Assembly: GCF_001816145.1 (NCBI RefSeq)
Contig: NZ_MDZB01000091.1
Coordinates: forward strand, 1-64,000
Reading direction: 5' to 3'
DNA from: Hymenobacter lapidarius
GTDB lineage: Bacteria; Bacteroidota; Bacteroidia; Cytophagales; Hymenobacteraceae
DNA length: 64,000 bases
How positions within the stretch are numbered: the stretch's first letter is position 1; each line of letters begins with the position of its first letter. Of this stretch, positions 50,660 through 59,766 are shown one piece after another. A program made the position numbers and the translations under genes. Under the pieces are notes generated by a model that was not told the origin of the DNA, did not search any database, and saw only the letters and a list, made by a program, of their open reading frames with translations.

Positions 50660-53600
50660 CTACTTGCGCACCGCTTCGATGGCCAGTTGCAACAGCGCCG
50701 AGCGTACGCCCAACTCCGTCAGCCGGTTGTTTTTTCGCGACGGATGCACGCGGTTGGTGAGCAGCACCACCACCAACTCTTCCTTGGGGTCGACCCAGAA
50801 ATAAGTGCCCGTGAAGCCGGTGTGGCCGTAGCTGCCGGGCGAGGCGCCTTTGGCCGAATTCACCGTGGGGTTGGCGGCCGGGCGGTCGAAGGCCAGGGCG
50901 CGGCGGTTGTCGGGGCAAAACTGGCAGCGCGTCCAGTCAGCCAGAATCGCTTGGTTGAACAGCTGCTGGCCGCCGTAGCGGCCGCCCCAGGCGTAGGTCT
51001 GGGCCAGCTTGGCCACGTCGTTGGCGTTGCCAAACAGGCCGGCGTGGCCCGAGAGGCCACCGAGCAGGGCCGCGCCCTCGTCGTCCACGGTGCCGTGCAG
51101 CAGTTGCCCGCGGAAAGCCGAGTCCACCTCCGTGGGCACGATGCGCGCGAGCGGAAAGCGGTTGGTGGGCCGGAAGCCCAGGGTGGTGGCGCCCAGCGGG
51201 CCGTACACTTCGCGCTGCAAAAACGCGTCGAACGACAGCCCGGTGCGGGCTTTCACCAGCTCCGGGTACAGGATAAAGGAGAGGTCGGAGTACACGTAGC
51301 CCGGTTTCTCGTTCAGCGGCGACTCCCCTATTTCCTTGTAAATGCGGGCTGGCAGGGTTTTGCGCGCCCACAAGCCATTGGCCGCCTGCAGCGGGAACCG
51401 CGCCGACGAATCGGCCCGGAAGTAGCGCCGCCGCAGCTTGCCTTTTTTATTCGTGAGCTCCTTCCAGAACGGAATCCAGGCTTTGAGCCGGGCCTGGTGG
51501 GCCAGCACGTCGCGCATTTTCAGCCCCTCCTTGTTGGTGCCGCGCAGGAAGGGGAAGTAGTTGCCCAGGGTGCTGTCGGGGCTGAATTTGCCCTGCTCCT
51601 GCAGCCGCAGCAGCGCCGGGGCCGAGGCCATGAGCTTGGTGAGCGAGGCCAGGTCATAGATGTCGCCGTCCTGCACCGGACGGGGCACCGAGATGTTCTT
51701 CGGGCTGGGAGCTGGCTCCTGGGATTTCCTGCCGGCACCGGCGCTGGCTATGAAGCCGGCATAAGTCTGGCTGCCGTAACTTTTGCGCAGCACCACCGTG
51801 CCGCGCCGCGCAATGACCACCTGCGCCCCTGGAAATGCCTGGGCGGCCAGCGCCTGCCCCACCAGGCTGTCCACGCGGGCTTCCAGGCGGCCGTCCAGGC
51901 CCACGTCTTCGGGGTTGGCGTAGCGCAGGCGGGCGTTGCCGGGCGTGCGCAGCCCAAAGCCGCGCGGGTAGCGGTCCGACACCGTAACGGGCAGCTTGCC
52001 GCTGGCCGCACTGCCCCCAAAGATGACCTGCGCGGCCAGGCTTTGGGCGTCTTTGCTCTCCTGGTACGCCAGCACCACGGCCCCGGCGCGGTCCAGGTCG
52101 CGCACGCGGGCCACGGCGTAGGCCGAGCCGAACACGCTCAGCACCACCTGCTGTTTCTGGCTCACCAGCTCGCGGAGCAGCAGGTTGGTTTCGGGCGTGA
52201 TGCCGAAGCTGGTGGCGGGCAGGCGGCCGAGGCCCTGCAGAGCCACCAGCACCACGTTGTAAGGCTTCAGGCTCTCGCGCAGCTTGGTGAGCTCATCGAG
52301 TGTGGGCGTGGCCGCAACCCGGAAATGGGCCGCGGGCGCGTAATCGGCCACGGTTTTCTGGAAGTCAGTGGTGTCGCGCGCGGTGCCGCCAATCACCAGC
52401 GTGGCAATGCGCAGGGTGTCGAGCCGCTGCAGGGGCAGCAGGTTTTTCTGGTTGCGCAGCAGGGTCATGCTCAGCTCGGTGAGGCGGTGGCTGAGGTACT
52501 GCGCGTGCGGCTGGTTGAGGTCCGGGATGAGGTTTTTGGTCTCGATGGGCCGATAGCGGTGCAGGCCGGCCCACTGCTTGAGGGCCAGCACGCGGCGGCA
52601 GTGCACGTCGATTTCCTGCTGCGAAATGCGGCCGCTGTCCACGGCGGCGCGCACCATCTGGATGGCCAGCGGCACGTTTTTGCTGAACTCCAGAATGTCG
52701 TTGCCGGCCATGAGGGCGCGCACGTCGGCCTCGCCGGGCGGGTACATGCTGATGACGCCCTTCATGTTCATGGCATCGGTGAAAATCAGCCCTTTGAAGC
52801 CCATTTTATCGCGCAGCAAGTCCGTGACGATGGGCCGCGACAGGGTGCTGGGGCCTGGCACCGCGTCCAGGGCAGGCACGTTGAGGTGGGCCACCATCAT
52901 GCCGCCCAGGCCGCCCGCAATCAGGCTGCGGAAGGGCGGCAGCTCCAGGGTGTCGAGCCGGCGGCGGTCGACGCGCACCGTGGGCAGGGCCAGGTGCGAG
53001 TCGGCGTCCACGTCGCCGTGGCCGGGGAAGTGCTTGGCCACGGCCAGAATGCCCGCGTCCTGCATGCCGCGCATGTACTGGCGGCCGTCGCGCGCCACCG
53101 CCGCCGGGTTTTCGCCCCAGGAGCGGAAGCCGATGACGGGGTTGGCGGCGTTGTTGTTCACGTCTACCACCGGCGCGAAGTTGACGTGCATGCCCAGCCG
53201 CTTGAACTGCCGGGCCACTTCCGTGCCCATGTCGTAGAGCAGGGCGGTATCCACATCGCCGCCCAGGCTCATTTGGTAGGGGAATTTCACCACGCTGTCG
53301 AGGCGCATGCCCACGCCCCACTCGCCGTCCATGGCCACCAGCAGGGGCACCCGGCTTTGGCTCTGGTAGCGGTTGAGCAGGCGCGCCTGCCGCCCCGGCC
53401 CGCCTTGGAAAAATATCAGCCCGCCGATGCCGTACTGCTGAATCAGGGCCGAAATCGAATCTTCGTCGATGCGCTTGCGGTTGGAATAAGCCGCCACCAT
53501 AAACAGCTGCGCCGCCCGCTGATTGGGCGTGAGCACCCGCATGAGGCTATCGACCCAGGGCGAGTGCAGGTACTGGATGAAGCCCGGGTCGCTGGGTTGT

Positions 53601-53923
53601 GGGGTGGCCCCAGCGGTGGGCTTGCGCATTACAGGCTGGCGGCCGGCTCTTTTGGTCTTGGCGGGTCCTGCCGACACCTTTCGGCTGAGTGCCTGGGCTT
53701 TGGGGCCGGCCGCAGGGAGTTGGCGGAAAGCCGCTGGCCTGGGCTTGGGCGCAGCGCGGCGCTGGGCCGGGGCCAGTAGCGGGGCTGCCATTAATAGCAG
53801 CAGCGAGAGAGATTTGAGGAGCGACAAGGGCGAGGGCGGGATTTCTATGCGAAAGTAACGCCTGTCGCCACGAACCAACCCGGGCGCCGCAGGGGGGGTG
53901 GGGAACGAGACCGGCTGAGCCAT
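50660..53923 (-). CDS. NagZ-type glycoside hydrolase family 3 fused to a serine hydrolase (beta-lactamase fold)
   Basis: Exported bifunctional protein of up to 1087 residues. The GH3 part (about 110-500) carries the N-acetylglucosaminidase dyad motif KHFPGHGDVDADSH near residue 295 and the nucleophile segment GLIFTDAMNMKG near 380. A GH3 C-terminal-like domain follows to about 670. The last 400 residues are a class C beta-lactamase/esterase-like domain with SLTK near 758, YVYSD near 876 and HTGFTGTY near 1031. The true start is uncertain: a TTG about 34 codons downstream of the first ATG would give a cleaner signal peptide (SLLKSLSLLLLMAAPLLAPA). It would split GlcNAc from muropeptides and perhaps trim peptides or esters, a role inferred from the families. 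Confidence 0.9.
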   Translation of the reverse strand: MAQPVSFPTPPAAPGLVRGDRRYFRIEIPPSPLSLLKSLSLLLLMAAPLLAPAQRRAAPKPRPAAFRQLPAAGPKAQALSRKVSAGPAKTKRAGRQPVMRKPTAGATPQPSDPGFIQYLHSPWVDSLMRVLTPNQRAAQLFMVAAYSNRKRIDEDSISALIQQYGIGGLIFFQGGPGRQARLLNRYQSQSRVPLLVAMDGEWGVGMRLDSVVKFPYQMSLGGDVDTALLYDMGTEVARQFKRLGMHVNFAPVVDVNNNAANPVIGFRSWGENPAAVARDGRQYMRGMQDAGILAVAKHFPGHGDVDADSHLALPTVRVDRRRLDTLELPPFRSLIAGGLGGMMVAHLNVPALDAVPGPSTLSRPIVTDLLRDKMGFKGLIFTDAMNMKGVISMYPPGEADVRALMAGNDILEFSKNVPLAIQMVRAAVDSGRISQQEIDVHCRRVLALKQWAGLHRYRPIETKNLIPDLNQPHAQYLSHRLTELSMTLLRNQKNLLPLQRLDTLRIATLVIGGTARDTTDFQKTVADYAPAAHFRVAATPTLDELTKLRESLKPYNVVLVALQGLGRLPATSFGITPETNLLLRELVSQKQQVVLSVFGSAYAVARVRDLDRAGAVVLAYQESKDAQSLAAQVIFGGSAASGKLPVTVSDRYPRGFGLRTPGNARLRYANPEDVGLDGRLEARVDSLVGQALAAQAFPGAQVVIARRGTVVLRKSYGSQTYAGFIASAGAGRKSQEPAPSPKNISVPRPVQDGDIYDLASLTKLMASAPALLRLQEQGKFSPDSTLGNYFPFLRGTNKEGLKMRDVLAHQARLKAWIPFWKELTNKKGKLRRRYFRADSSARFPLQAANGLWARKTLPARIYKEIGESPLNEKPGYVYSDLSFILYPELVKARTGLSFDAFLQREVYGPLGATTLGFRPTNRFPLARIVPTEVDSAFRGQLLHGTVDDEGAALLGGLSGHAGLFGNANDVAKLAQTYAWGGRYGGQQLFNQAILADWTRCQFCPDNRRALAFDRPAANPTVNSAKGASPGSYGHTGFTGTYFWVDPKEELVVVLLTNRVHPSRKNNRLTELGVRSALLQLAIEAVRK

Positions 53924-54295
53924 CAGGGAAAAGCTGAGCCTGGGATAAATCCCCCGCCATTTCTAGTAAGTTCTTACGTATAAATACGTATTTAGGCTTT
54001 TGCCAAAAAAAAGTTAAGCTCTTGATTTACAAACACAAGTAATTGAATAGTAGCAACTTGTATTTTAAATTGTATTTTAAATAATTTATTATCTGCAGAA
54101 TACTTATGACGACAGTTTCACCAATTGCCGTATGCAGCGCTACCTTGTTAATGCTTTTGACTGAATTCAAGTAGCTGCTCCATATTTCATCATAAAAGCT
54201 TGAAATCTTGTTTCGCCTGGAACAATTCGATGTTGTTTACTAAGCGCTGACGCCTCGTTGCATTACACTTTTTTTATAAAAAAATCACTTACCTC
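53924..54295. other. A/T-rich intergenic region with small palindromes
   Basis: No gene. It contains the palindrome TACGTAT-AA-ATACGTA (53975-53990), a 12-bp direct repeat TGTATTTTAAAT (54059-54082), and T7-AT-A7 (54269-54284) just before the next start codon. It probably holds divergent promoters, but no exact TAnnTTTG box was found. Confidence 0.5.
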
Positions 54296-55549
54296 ATGCT
54301 CAACTGCTCCTCATCTTTTAATCTCCGTGCCGGCTATCGCAAACTTGTATTGTCGGGTGGGTTTCTTTTGTTGCTGAGCTCGCTGAGTGGCCAAGCCCAG
54401 ACAACAAGCCGGGTTAAGCAAACCTTTACCACAGACCCACCGGCGGAAACTGAGCTTCCTTTCACTGCCACCGTTTTGGTGGGTGGTGTTGGCCAAACCG
54501 GATATTTTGACCCGATAACCGGCGAACCAGGACTTGGCGCCTACGGAGCCTTTGATGGCAACAACAACAGTACCGCTAATACCGTCCAGTTAGATTTTCT
54601 GGAAAGAACTTTTGCGACTGGCTCAGGTTCCGCCACGTCCCCCAATAAGCTTACTTTTTCTTTAGCAAGCCTAGGAGCCCCTAACGGTGGAAAGGGATTT
54701 GAAGCAAATTCCAAGATCGAAGTGTATCTCGACATTAATAGAGCTGGGTTTCCTGCCACTCCTCAACTCAAAATTACAGGCCCTGCCGACAGGGGCCCCA
54801 TCTATGGTTTTGGCATGGGCACGACCCAAACGTCAGACTCCGGCACCCCGACTTCAGTAGTACTCGTTGGCGGCACCAATTCTACGGGTCCTTCAACGAT
54901 TATCATAACGCTTCCTTCTTCTGCTACTGCGGGCACTCAGGTGGCTGTCCGTATTGTTATTGCAGCAGCCAACAAAGCCGAGCTTCTGATTGATGATGTT
55001 ACGTTGAGTTCCGGCAATAACTCACCCCTGCCCGTCTCTCTCACTCGCTTTGCAGCCACCGCCCAAGCCAATGGCATCGGCTTGAACTGGGCCACCGCTT
55101 CCGAAAAGAACAACGACCGGTTTGAGGTGCAGCGCAGCTCTACCGGTGAGGCATTCCTGACTATTGGCACCGTGAAGGGCCAGGGCAACAGCAGCAGCCT
55201 GCGCGAGTACGCCTTCGTGGACAGCCGGCCGTTTGCCGGCCAGTCCTACTACCGCCTACGGCAGGTAGACACCGACGGCACGGTTTCTTATTCGCCTGTA
55301 GCCGTAGTGGCTGCTCGGTCCAGCCAGGATGCCTTGGCTTATCCAAACCCCAGCACAGGCACTATGAAACTGCCCGCATCGGCAGGTATTATTCATTACC
55401 GCATTTTCAATGCACTGGGCCAAACGTTGCTTAATGGCCAAGCTGCTGGCAACGAGACTATTGACTTGACGAAGGTTCCCAAGGGCCCATTCTTCCTGGA
55501 AATGTCCGGTGCCGCCGGCCGCACTACCCAGCGCCTGGTGCGCGAGTAG
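54296..55549 (+). CDS. Secreted protein with T9SS C-terminal sorting domain
   Basis: A 417-residue protein with a signal peptide (LVLSGGFLLLLSSLSGQAQ). Residues about 40-240 form an unrecognised Ser/Thr/Gly-rich domain with short beta strands. From about residue 243 comes a widespread Bacteroidota surface-protein module (LPVSLTRFAATAQANGIGLNW ... DRFEVQRSS ... YYRLRQVDTDG). The last 80 residues (ALAYPNPSTGTMKLP ... GPFFLEM) are a type A T9SS sorting domain. The first part is noticeably less G+C-rich at third positions than the second. Function of the first domain unknown. Confidence 0.85.
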   Translation: MLNCSSSFNLRAGYRKLVLSGGFLLLLSSLSGQAQTTSRVKQTFTTDPPAETELPFTATVLVGGVGQTGYFDPITGEPGLGAYGAFDGNNNSTANTVQLDFLERTFATGSGSATSPNKLTFSLASLGAPNGGKGFEANSKIEVYLDINRAGFPATPQLKITGPADRGPIYGFGMGTTQTSDSGTPTSVVLVGGTNSTGPSTIIITLPSSATAGTQVAVRIVIAAANKAELLIDDVTLSSGNNSPLPVSLTRFAATAQANGIGLNWATASEKNNDRFEVQRSSTGEAFLTIGTVKGQGNSSSLREYAFVDSRPFAGQSYYRLRQVDTDGTVSYSPVAVVAARSSQDALAYPNPSTGTMKLPASAGIIHYRIFNALGQTLLNGQAAGNETIDLTKVPKGPFFLEMSGAAGRTTQRLVRE

Positions 55550-55568
55550 CAGTTAGCCAAACGCTTTA

Positions 55569-55606
55569 GAAGCCCGGCGCCCTCCCAAGGATGCCGGGCT
55601 TTTTTG
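55569..55606 (+). terminator. Intrinsic terminator
   Basis: AAGCCCGGC/GCCGGGCTT with a 14-base loop, followed by further T, 20 bases after the T9SS-protein stop codon. Confidence 0.85.
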
Positions 55607-55684
55607 TGCTTCCCTCCTGCCCAGGAGCGCGACCCGTACGAGGGAGAAATGTGGTTTTGCAGCCACCCCGGGATTTTCACGTTC

Positions 55685-55712
55685 TTTGACCCTACGGTTT
55701 TCTTTACTTTTG
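55685..55712 (+). promoter_or_regulatory. Promoter of the first DUF885 gene
   Basis: TTTG at 55685-55688 and TACTTTTG at 55705-55712, spacer 16 bp. The -7 box ends 14 bases before the ATG at 55727, giving a very short leader. Confidence 0.55.
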
Positions 55713-55726
55713 CTTCCAATCATTTC

Positions 55727-57543
55727 ATGAAAAGACTTGCCCTCGCCGGCCTTGTGGCCGCGGCACTCACCACGGCCTGCAATCAGACCAAAACCACCGA
55801 AACGGCCACCACCGACGCGGCGGGTACTGGCACCGCGGCCGACTCCACCAGCGGCCTCAACGGCCTGTTTGGCAGCTTTTGGGAAACGCAGTCGCGGCTC
55901 GACCCGCTGGCCGCCACCGCCCAGGGCGACAACCGCTACAACAACCGCCTGCCCAACGACCAGACCCGCGCTTTCCGCGACACGCTGCGCACGTTTTACG
56001 GCGATTACCTGGCCCGGCTGGACAAGTTTGACCGGGCGCAGCTGGGCGACAACGACAAAATCAGCTACGACATCTTTAAGTATGAGATGGAGCAGCGCCT
56101 GGCCGGCCTCAAGCTCAATACCTGGATGATTCCGACCCAGCAATTCTGGGGCCTGCCCATCACCATGGGCCAGTACGGCTCGGGCGAGGGCGTGCAGCCC
56201 TTCAAAACGGTGCAGGACTACGACAACTGGCTGGGCCGCGTGCGCGGCTTCTCGGTGTGGACCGACTCGGCCATTGCCAACTTCCGGCAGGGCATGCGGG
56301 CCGGCGTGGTGCTGCCCCGCGCCCTGGTAGTGAAAATGCTGCCCCAGATGCGCGGCAAAGACATTGCCGTAAGTGACCCCACCAAGAGCCTGTTTTACGG
56401 CCCCATCACGCGCTTTCCCAAAGACTTTTCGGATGCCGATAAAATCCGGCTGACCGAGGCCTACAAGAAGGCCATCAGCACGGGGCTGGTGCCGGCTTAT
56501 AAGAAGATGGGCGACTTTCTGGAGCGGGAGTACCTGCCCAAGGCCCGCGCCACCAGCGGCATCACGGGCGTGCCCGGCGGCGCCGAAATGTACCGCTACT
56601 ACGTGGGCTACTGGACCACCACCACCAAGCAGCCCGCCGAAATCTACCAGACCGGCCTGGCCGAAGTGGCCGAATTCGGGGCGAGATGGAGCGCGTGAAA
56701 AACGAAACCGGCTTCAAAGGAGACCTGAAGGCGTTTTTCACTTACCTGAAAACCGACAAAAAATTCATGCCCTACAAGTCGGCGAAGGAAGTACTGGATG
56801 CTTTTCGCAACATCCAGACGACCATTGACCCGAACTTGAAAAAGATGTTCGGCCGCACGCCCAAAACGCCGTTTGAGATTCGGCAGACGGAGGCTTTCCG
56901 CGCCGCCTCAGCCTCGGCCGAGTACAACCAGGGCTCGCCGGACGGCTCGCGGCCCGGCGTTTTCTACATTCCGATTGTGGACGCCAGCACCTTCAACACC
57001 ACCTCGGGCATGGAGTCGCTGTTTCTGCACGAGGCCATTCCCGGGCACCACTACCAGATTTCGCTGCAGCAGGAAAACAACGACCTGCCCAAGTTCCGGC
57101 GCTTTGCCTGGTACGGCGCCATGGGCGAGGGCTGGGCGCTCTACTCCGAGAGCCTGGGCAAGGAGCTGGGCCTCTACACCGACCCCTACCAGTACATGGG
57201 CGCGCTGGGCGATGAGATGCACCGCGCCGTGCGCCTGGTGGTGGACACCGGCCTGCACTTCCGCAACATGAGCCGCGAAGAAGCCATCAAGTACATGATG
57301 GACAACGAGGCCATTTCGGAAGACGGCGCCGTGGCCGAGATTGAGCGCTACATGGCCATTCCCGGCCAGGCCCTGAGCTACAAAACCGGCGCCCTGAAAA
57401 TCCAGGAGCTGCGGGCCAAGTACGAGAAGCAATTGGGCAGCAAATTCTCGCTGAGCAACTTCCACGACGAACTGCTGAAAGACGGCGTGATGCCGCTGGC
57501 CGTGCTCGAAAAGAAGATGGACGCCTGGGCCGCCAAGCAATAG
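55727..57543 (+). pseudogene. DUF885 family lipoprotein, one-base frameshift
   Basis: Putative zinc peptidase-like protein of about 605 residues in two frames. The first frame (55727-56698) has a lipoprotein signal (LAGLVAAALTTACNQ, lipidated Cys18) and the N-terminal helical domain. It goes out of frame near 56675-56690. The second frame (to 57543) resumes at MERVKNETGFKGDL and carries the catalytic-looking HEAIPGHHYQ and GEGWALY. Adding one C (GGCCCGAATTCGG) gives EVARIRGEMERVKN, which matches the intact paralogue downstream (EVKRIRAEMEAVKN). So the gene is otherwise complete, and a consensus error is likely. Confidence 0.85.
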
Positions 57544-57561
57544 CTTTGGCTTACTGAACAG

Positions 57562-57599
57562 AAAACCCGCACTGTGTTACTACGGTGCGGGTTTTGGTT
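57562..57599 (+). terminator. Intrinsic terminator
   Basis: AAAACCCGCAC/GTGCGGGTTTT (57562-57572 and 57585-57595) with a 12-base loop and additional T after one GG, 18 bases past the DUF885 stop. Confidence 0.8.
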
Positions 57600-57682
57600 T
57601 TAAAATACCTCTATCATTTACCTATTCAAAACCGCGAGTTGGCGTAGCTTGCTGCCCCATAGCAGCTTCGTTCTGGCGACGA

Positions 57683-57807
57683 CCTCACCCCCTGACCCCC
57701 TCTCCCAAAAAGAGGGGCACCGAAAATGCTCTTGGCGATTTAAGTTAAAGAATCATCCTCACGAACCGGTTCCCCCTCTTTTTGGGAGAGGGGGTCAGGG
57801 GGTGAGG
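57683..57807. repeat. Perfect 35-bp inverted repeat (CCTCACCCCCTGACC family)
   Basis: The arms 57683-57717 and 57773-57807 are exact reverse complements around a 55-bp centre. Each arm has a smaller internal hairpin (CCCCTCT-CCCAAAAA-AGAGGGG type). It lies between the two DUF885 genes. A degenerate relative may be the CCTCACCCC...CTCTCC stretch at 2541-2569. Confidence 0.95.
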
Positions 57808-57847
57808 TTGACGCCTGAACGCTGCCCAAATCCCCCTTCCAGCTCCC

Positions 57848-59671
57848 ATGAAAACAACATTCTCCCTCCTCCTCGCGGCCCTGTCGCTGCCGGCAGGCTT
57901 GGCCGTAGCGCAGACCCAACCCACCAAAAAGACAACTCCACCAAAAACCGCCGCGACTTCCGCCACGGCATCGGCTCCGCTGGCGGCCTTGTTTGATGAA
58001 TATTGGGAAAACCGGGGCAGGCTATTTCCCCTGGGAGCCACCAGCCAGGGCGACAACCGCTACAACGACCAGCTGCCCAACGACCAGACCCGCGCATTCC
58101 GGCAGCAGCAGCAGCGCTTTTACCAGCAATACCTCAGCTCGTTACAGAAATTCGACCGGGCGCGGCTTTCGGCCGGGGACCAGGTGAGCTATGACATTTT
58201 TGAGTACGAGATGCAGAGCCGGCTCAACGGCTTGCAGCAGAACACCTGGATGATGCCGTTTGCGCAGTTCTACAGCCTTCCCAACACCCTCGGGCAACTG
58301 GGTGCGGGCACGGGCGCCCAGCCGTTCAAAACGGTGCAGGACTACGACAACTGGCTGGCCCGCGTGGGCCAGTTCCCGGTGTGGGCCGATTCGGCCATTG
58401 CCAACTTCCGGCAGGGCATGCAGGCCGCTGTGGTGCTACCCCGCGTGCTGGTACTGAAAACGGTGCCGCAGCTGCAAGCCCAAATCACGGCGGATGCTAC
58501 CCAGAGCCTGTTCTACGGCCCCATCACGCGGATGCCCGCCAGTTTTTCGGAGGCCGATAAAACCCGGCTGACCGAGGCGTACCAGCAGGCCATTGCCACG
58601 CAGCTGGTGCCCACCTACCGCAAGCTGGCCGACTTCCTGCAAACCGAATACCTGCCCCAGGCCCGCACCAGCACCGGCCTTGACGCCGTGCCCGGCGGCG
58701 CCGACATGTACCGCTACAACGTGCGCCTGATGACCACCACCGACCGCACCCCGGAGGCCATCTACCAGACCGGCCTGAGCGAGGTAAAGCGCATTCGGGC
58801 CGAGATGGAGGCCGTAAAAAACCAGGTGGGTTTTGAGGGCGACTTACCCGCCTTTTTCACGTTTCTGAACTCCGACCCGCGATTCACCCCCTACCGGACG
58901 CCGGAGGACGTGCTGACTGCCTTCCGGATGATTCAGGCCAAGATTACGCCCAACCTGCCCAAGCTGTTCGGGCGCACGCCCAAGTCGCAGTTCGAAATCC
59001 GGCAGACGGAGGCTTTCCGCGCCGCCACGGCCTCGGCCGAGTACAACCGCGGCACGCCGGACGGCTCGCGGCCGGGCGTTTTCTACGTGCCCATTCTCGA
59101 TGCCACCAAGTTCAACACCACTTCGGGCATGGAGTCGCTGTTTGCGCACGAAGCCATTCCCGGGCACCACTACCAGTTGTCTCTGCAGCAGGAAAACACC
59201 AGCTTGCCCAAGTTCCGGCGCTTTGCCTCCTACCCGGCCTTTGGCGAGGGCTGGGCGCTGTATTGTGAGAGCCTGGGCCCCGAGCTGGGGCTGTACCACG
59301 ACCCGTACCAGAAAATTGGCGCCCTGGGCGACGAAATCCACCGCGCCATCCGGCTGGTGGTGGACGTAGGAATGCACGCCAAAAACATGAGCCGCGAGGA
59401 AGCCATCCAGTACATGATGGCCAACGAGCCCATCTCGGAGCAGGGCGCCACCGCCGAGGTTGAGCGCTACATGGCCATTCCCGGCCAGGCCCTGGCCTAC
59501 AAAACCGGCGCCCTGAAGCTACGCGAGCTGCGCACCCGCTACGAAAAGCAGCTCGGCGCCAAGTTCAGTCTGCGCGCTTTCCACGACGAGGTGCTGGCCG
59601 GGGGCTCCATGCCGCTGGCCGTGCTGGAACGCAAGCTGGATGCCTGGGCCGCCCGGCAGCTCGCCAGATAG
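57848..59671 (+). CDS. DUF885 family secreted protein
   Basis: Putative peptidase-like protein of 607 residues, paralogue of the preceding gene. It has a cleavable signal peptide ending in LAVAQ with no lipidation Cys. Shared landmarks are QGDNRYND and LPNDQTRAF at the N-terminus, QPFKTVQDYDNWLARV, SGMESLFAHEAIPGHHYQ with the HExxxGHH-like metal site, FGEGWALYCESLG and the C-terminal YMAIPGQALAYKTG. The family is uncharacterised but has the look of a zinc metallopeptidase. Tandem duplication is evident from the near-constant alignment of the two products. Confidence 0.9.
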   Translation: MKTTFSLLLAALSLPAGLAVAQTQPTKKTTPPKTAATSATASAPLAALFDEYWENRGRLFPLGATSQGDNRYNDQLPNDQTRAFRQQQQRFYQQYLSSLQKFDRARLSAGDQVSYDIFEYEMQSRLNGLQQNTWMMPFAQFYSLPNTLGQLGAGTGAQPFKTVQDYDNWLARVGQFPVWADSAIANFRQGMQAAVVLPRVLVLKTVPQLQAQITADATQSLFYGPITRMPASFSEADKTRLTEAYQQAIATQLVPTYRKLADFLQTEYLPQARTSTGLDAVPGGADMYRYNVRLMTTTDRTPEAIYQTGLSEVKRIRAEMEAVKNQVGFEGDLPAFFTFLNSDPRFTPYRTPEDVLTAFRMIQAKITPNLPKLFGRTPKSQFEIRQTEAFRAATASAEYNRGTPDGSRPGVFYVPILDATKFNTTSGMESLFAHEAIPGHHYQLSLQQENTSLPKFRRFASYPAFGEGWALYCESLGPELGLYHDPYQKIGALGDEIHRAIRLVVDVGMHAKNMSREEAIQYMMANEPISEQGATAEVERYMAIPGQALAYKTGALKLRELRTRYEKQLGAKFSLRAFHDEVLAGGSMPLAVLERKLDAWAARQLAR

Positions 59672-59699
59672 CAACCACCGTTGGCGGGTTTCCTGTGCT

Positions 59700-59748
59700 A
59701 AAAAGAGGGCCGCGAGTCGCAGTTGCGCGGCTCAAGGCCCTCTTTTTT
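59700..59748. terminator. Bidirectional terminator
   Basis: AAAAAGAGGGCC/GGCCCTCTTTTT (59700-59711 and 59736-59747) encloses further complementary GC-rich sequence. It separates the second DUF885 gene from the convergent acyl-CoA synthetase gene. Confidence 0.88.
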
Positions 59749-59766
59749 AGTACCACCCTTTTGCCG

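Noticed and set aside
50627..53779. Open frame of 1050 codons on the plus strand opposite the GH3 fusion gene
   Set aside because: It is antisense to a protein with intact catalytic motifs. Its His/Ala/Gly/Val-rich composition is what a G+C-rich reverse frame gives, and it has no recognisable domain.
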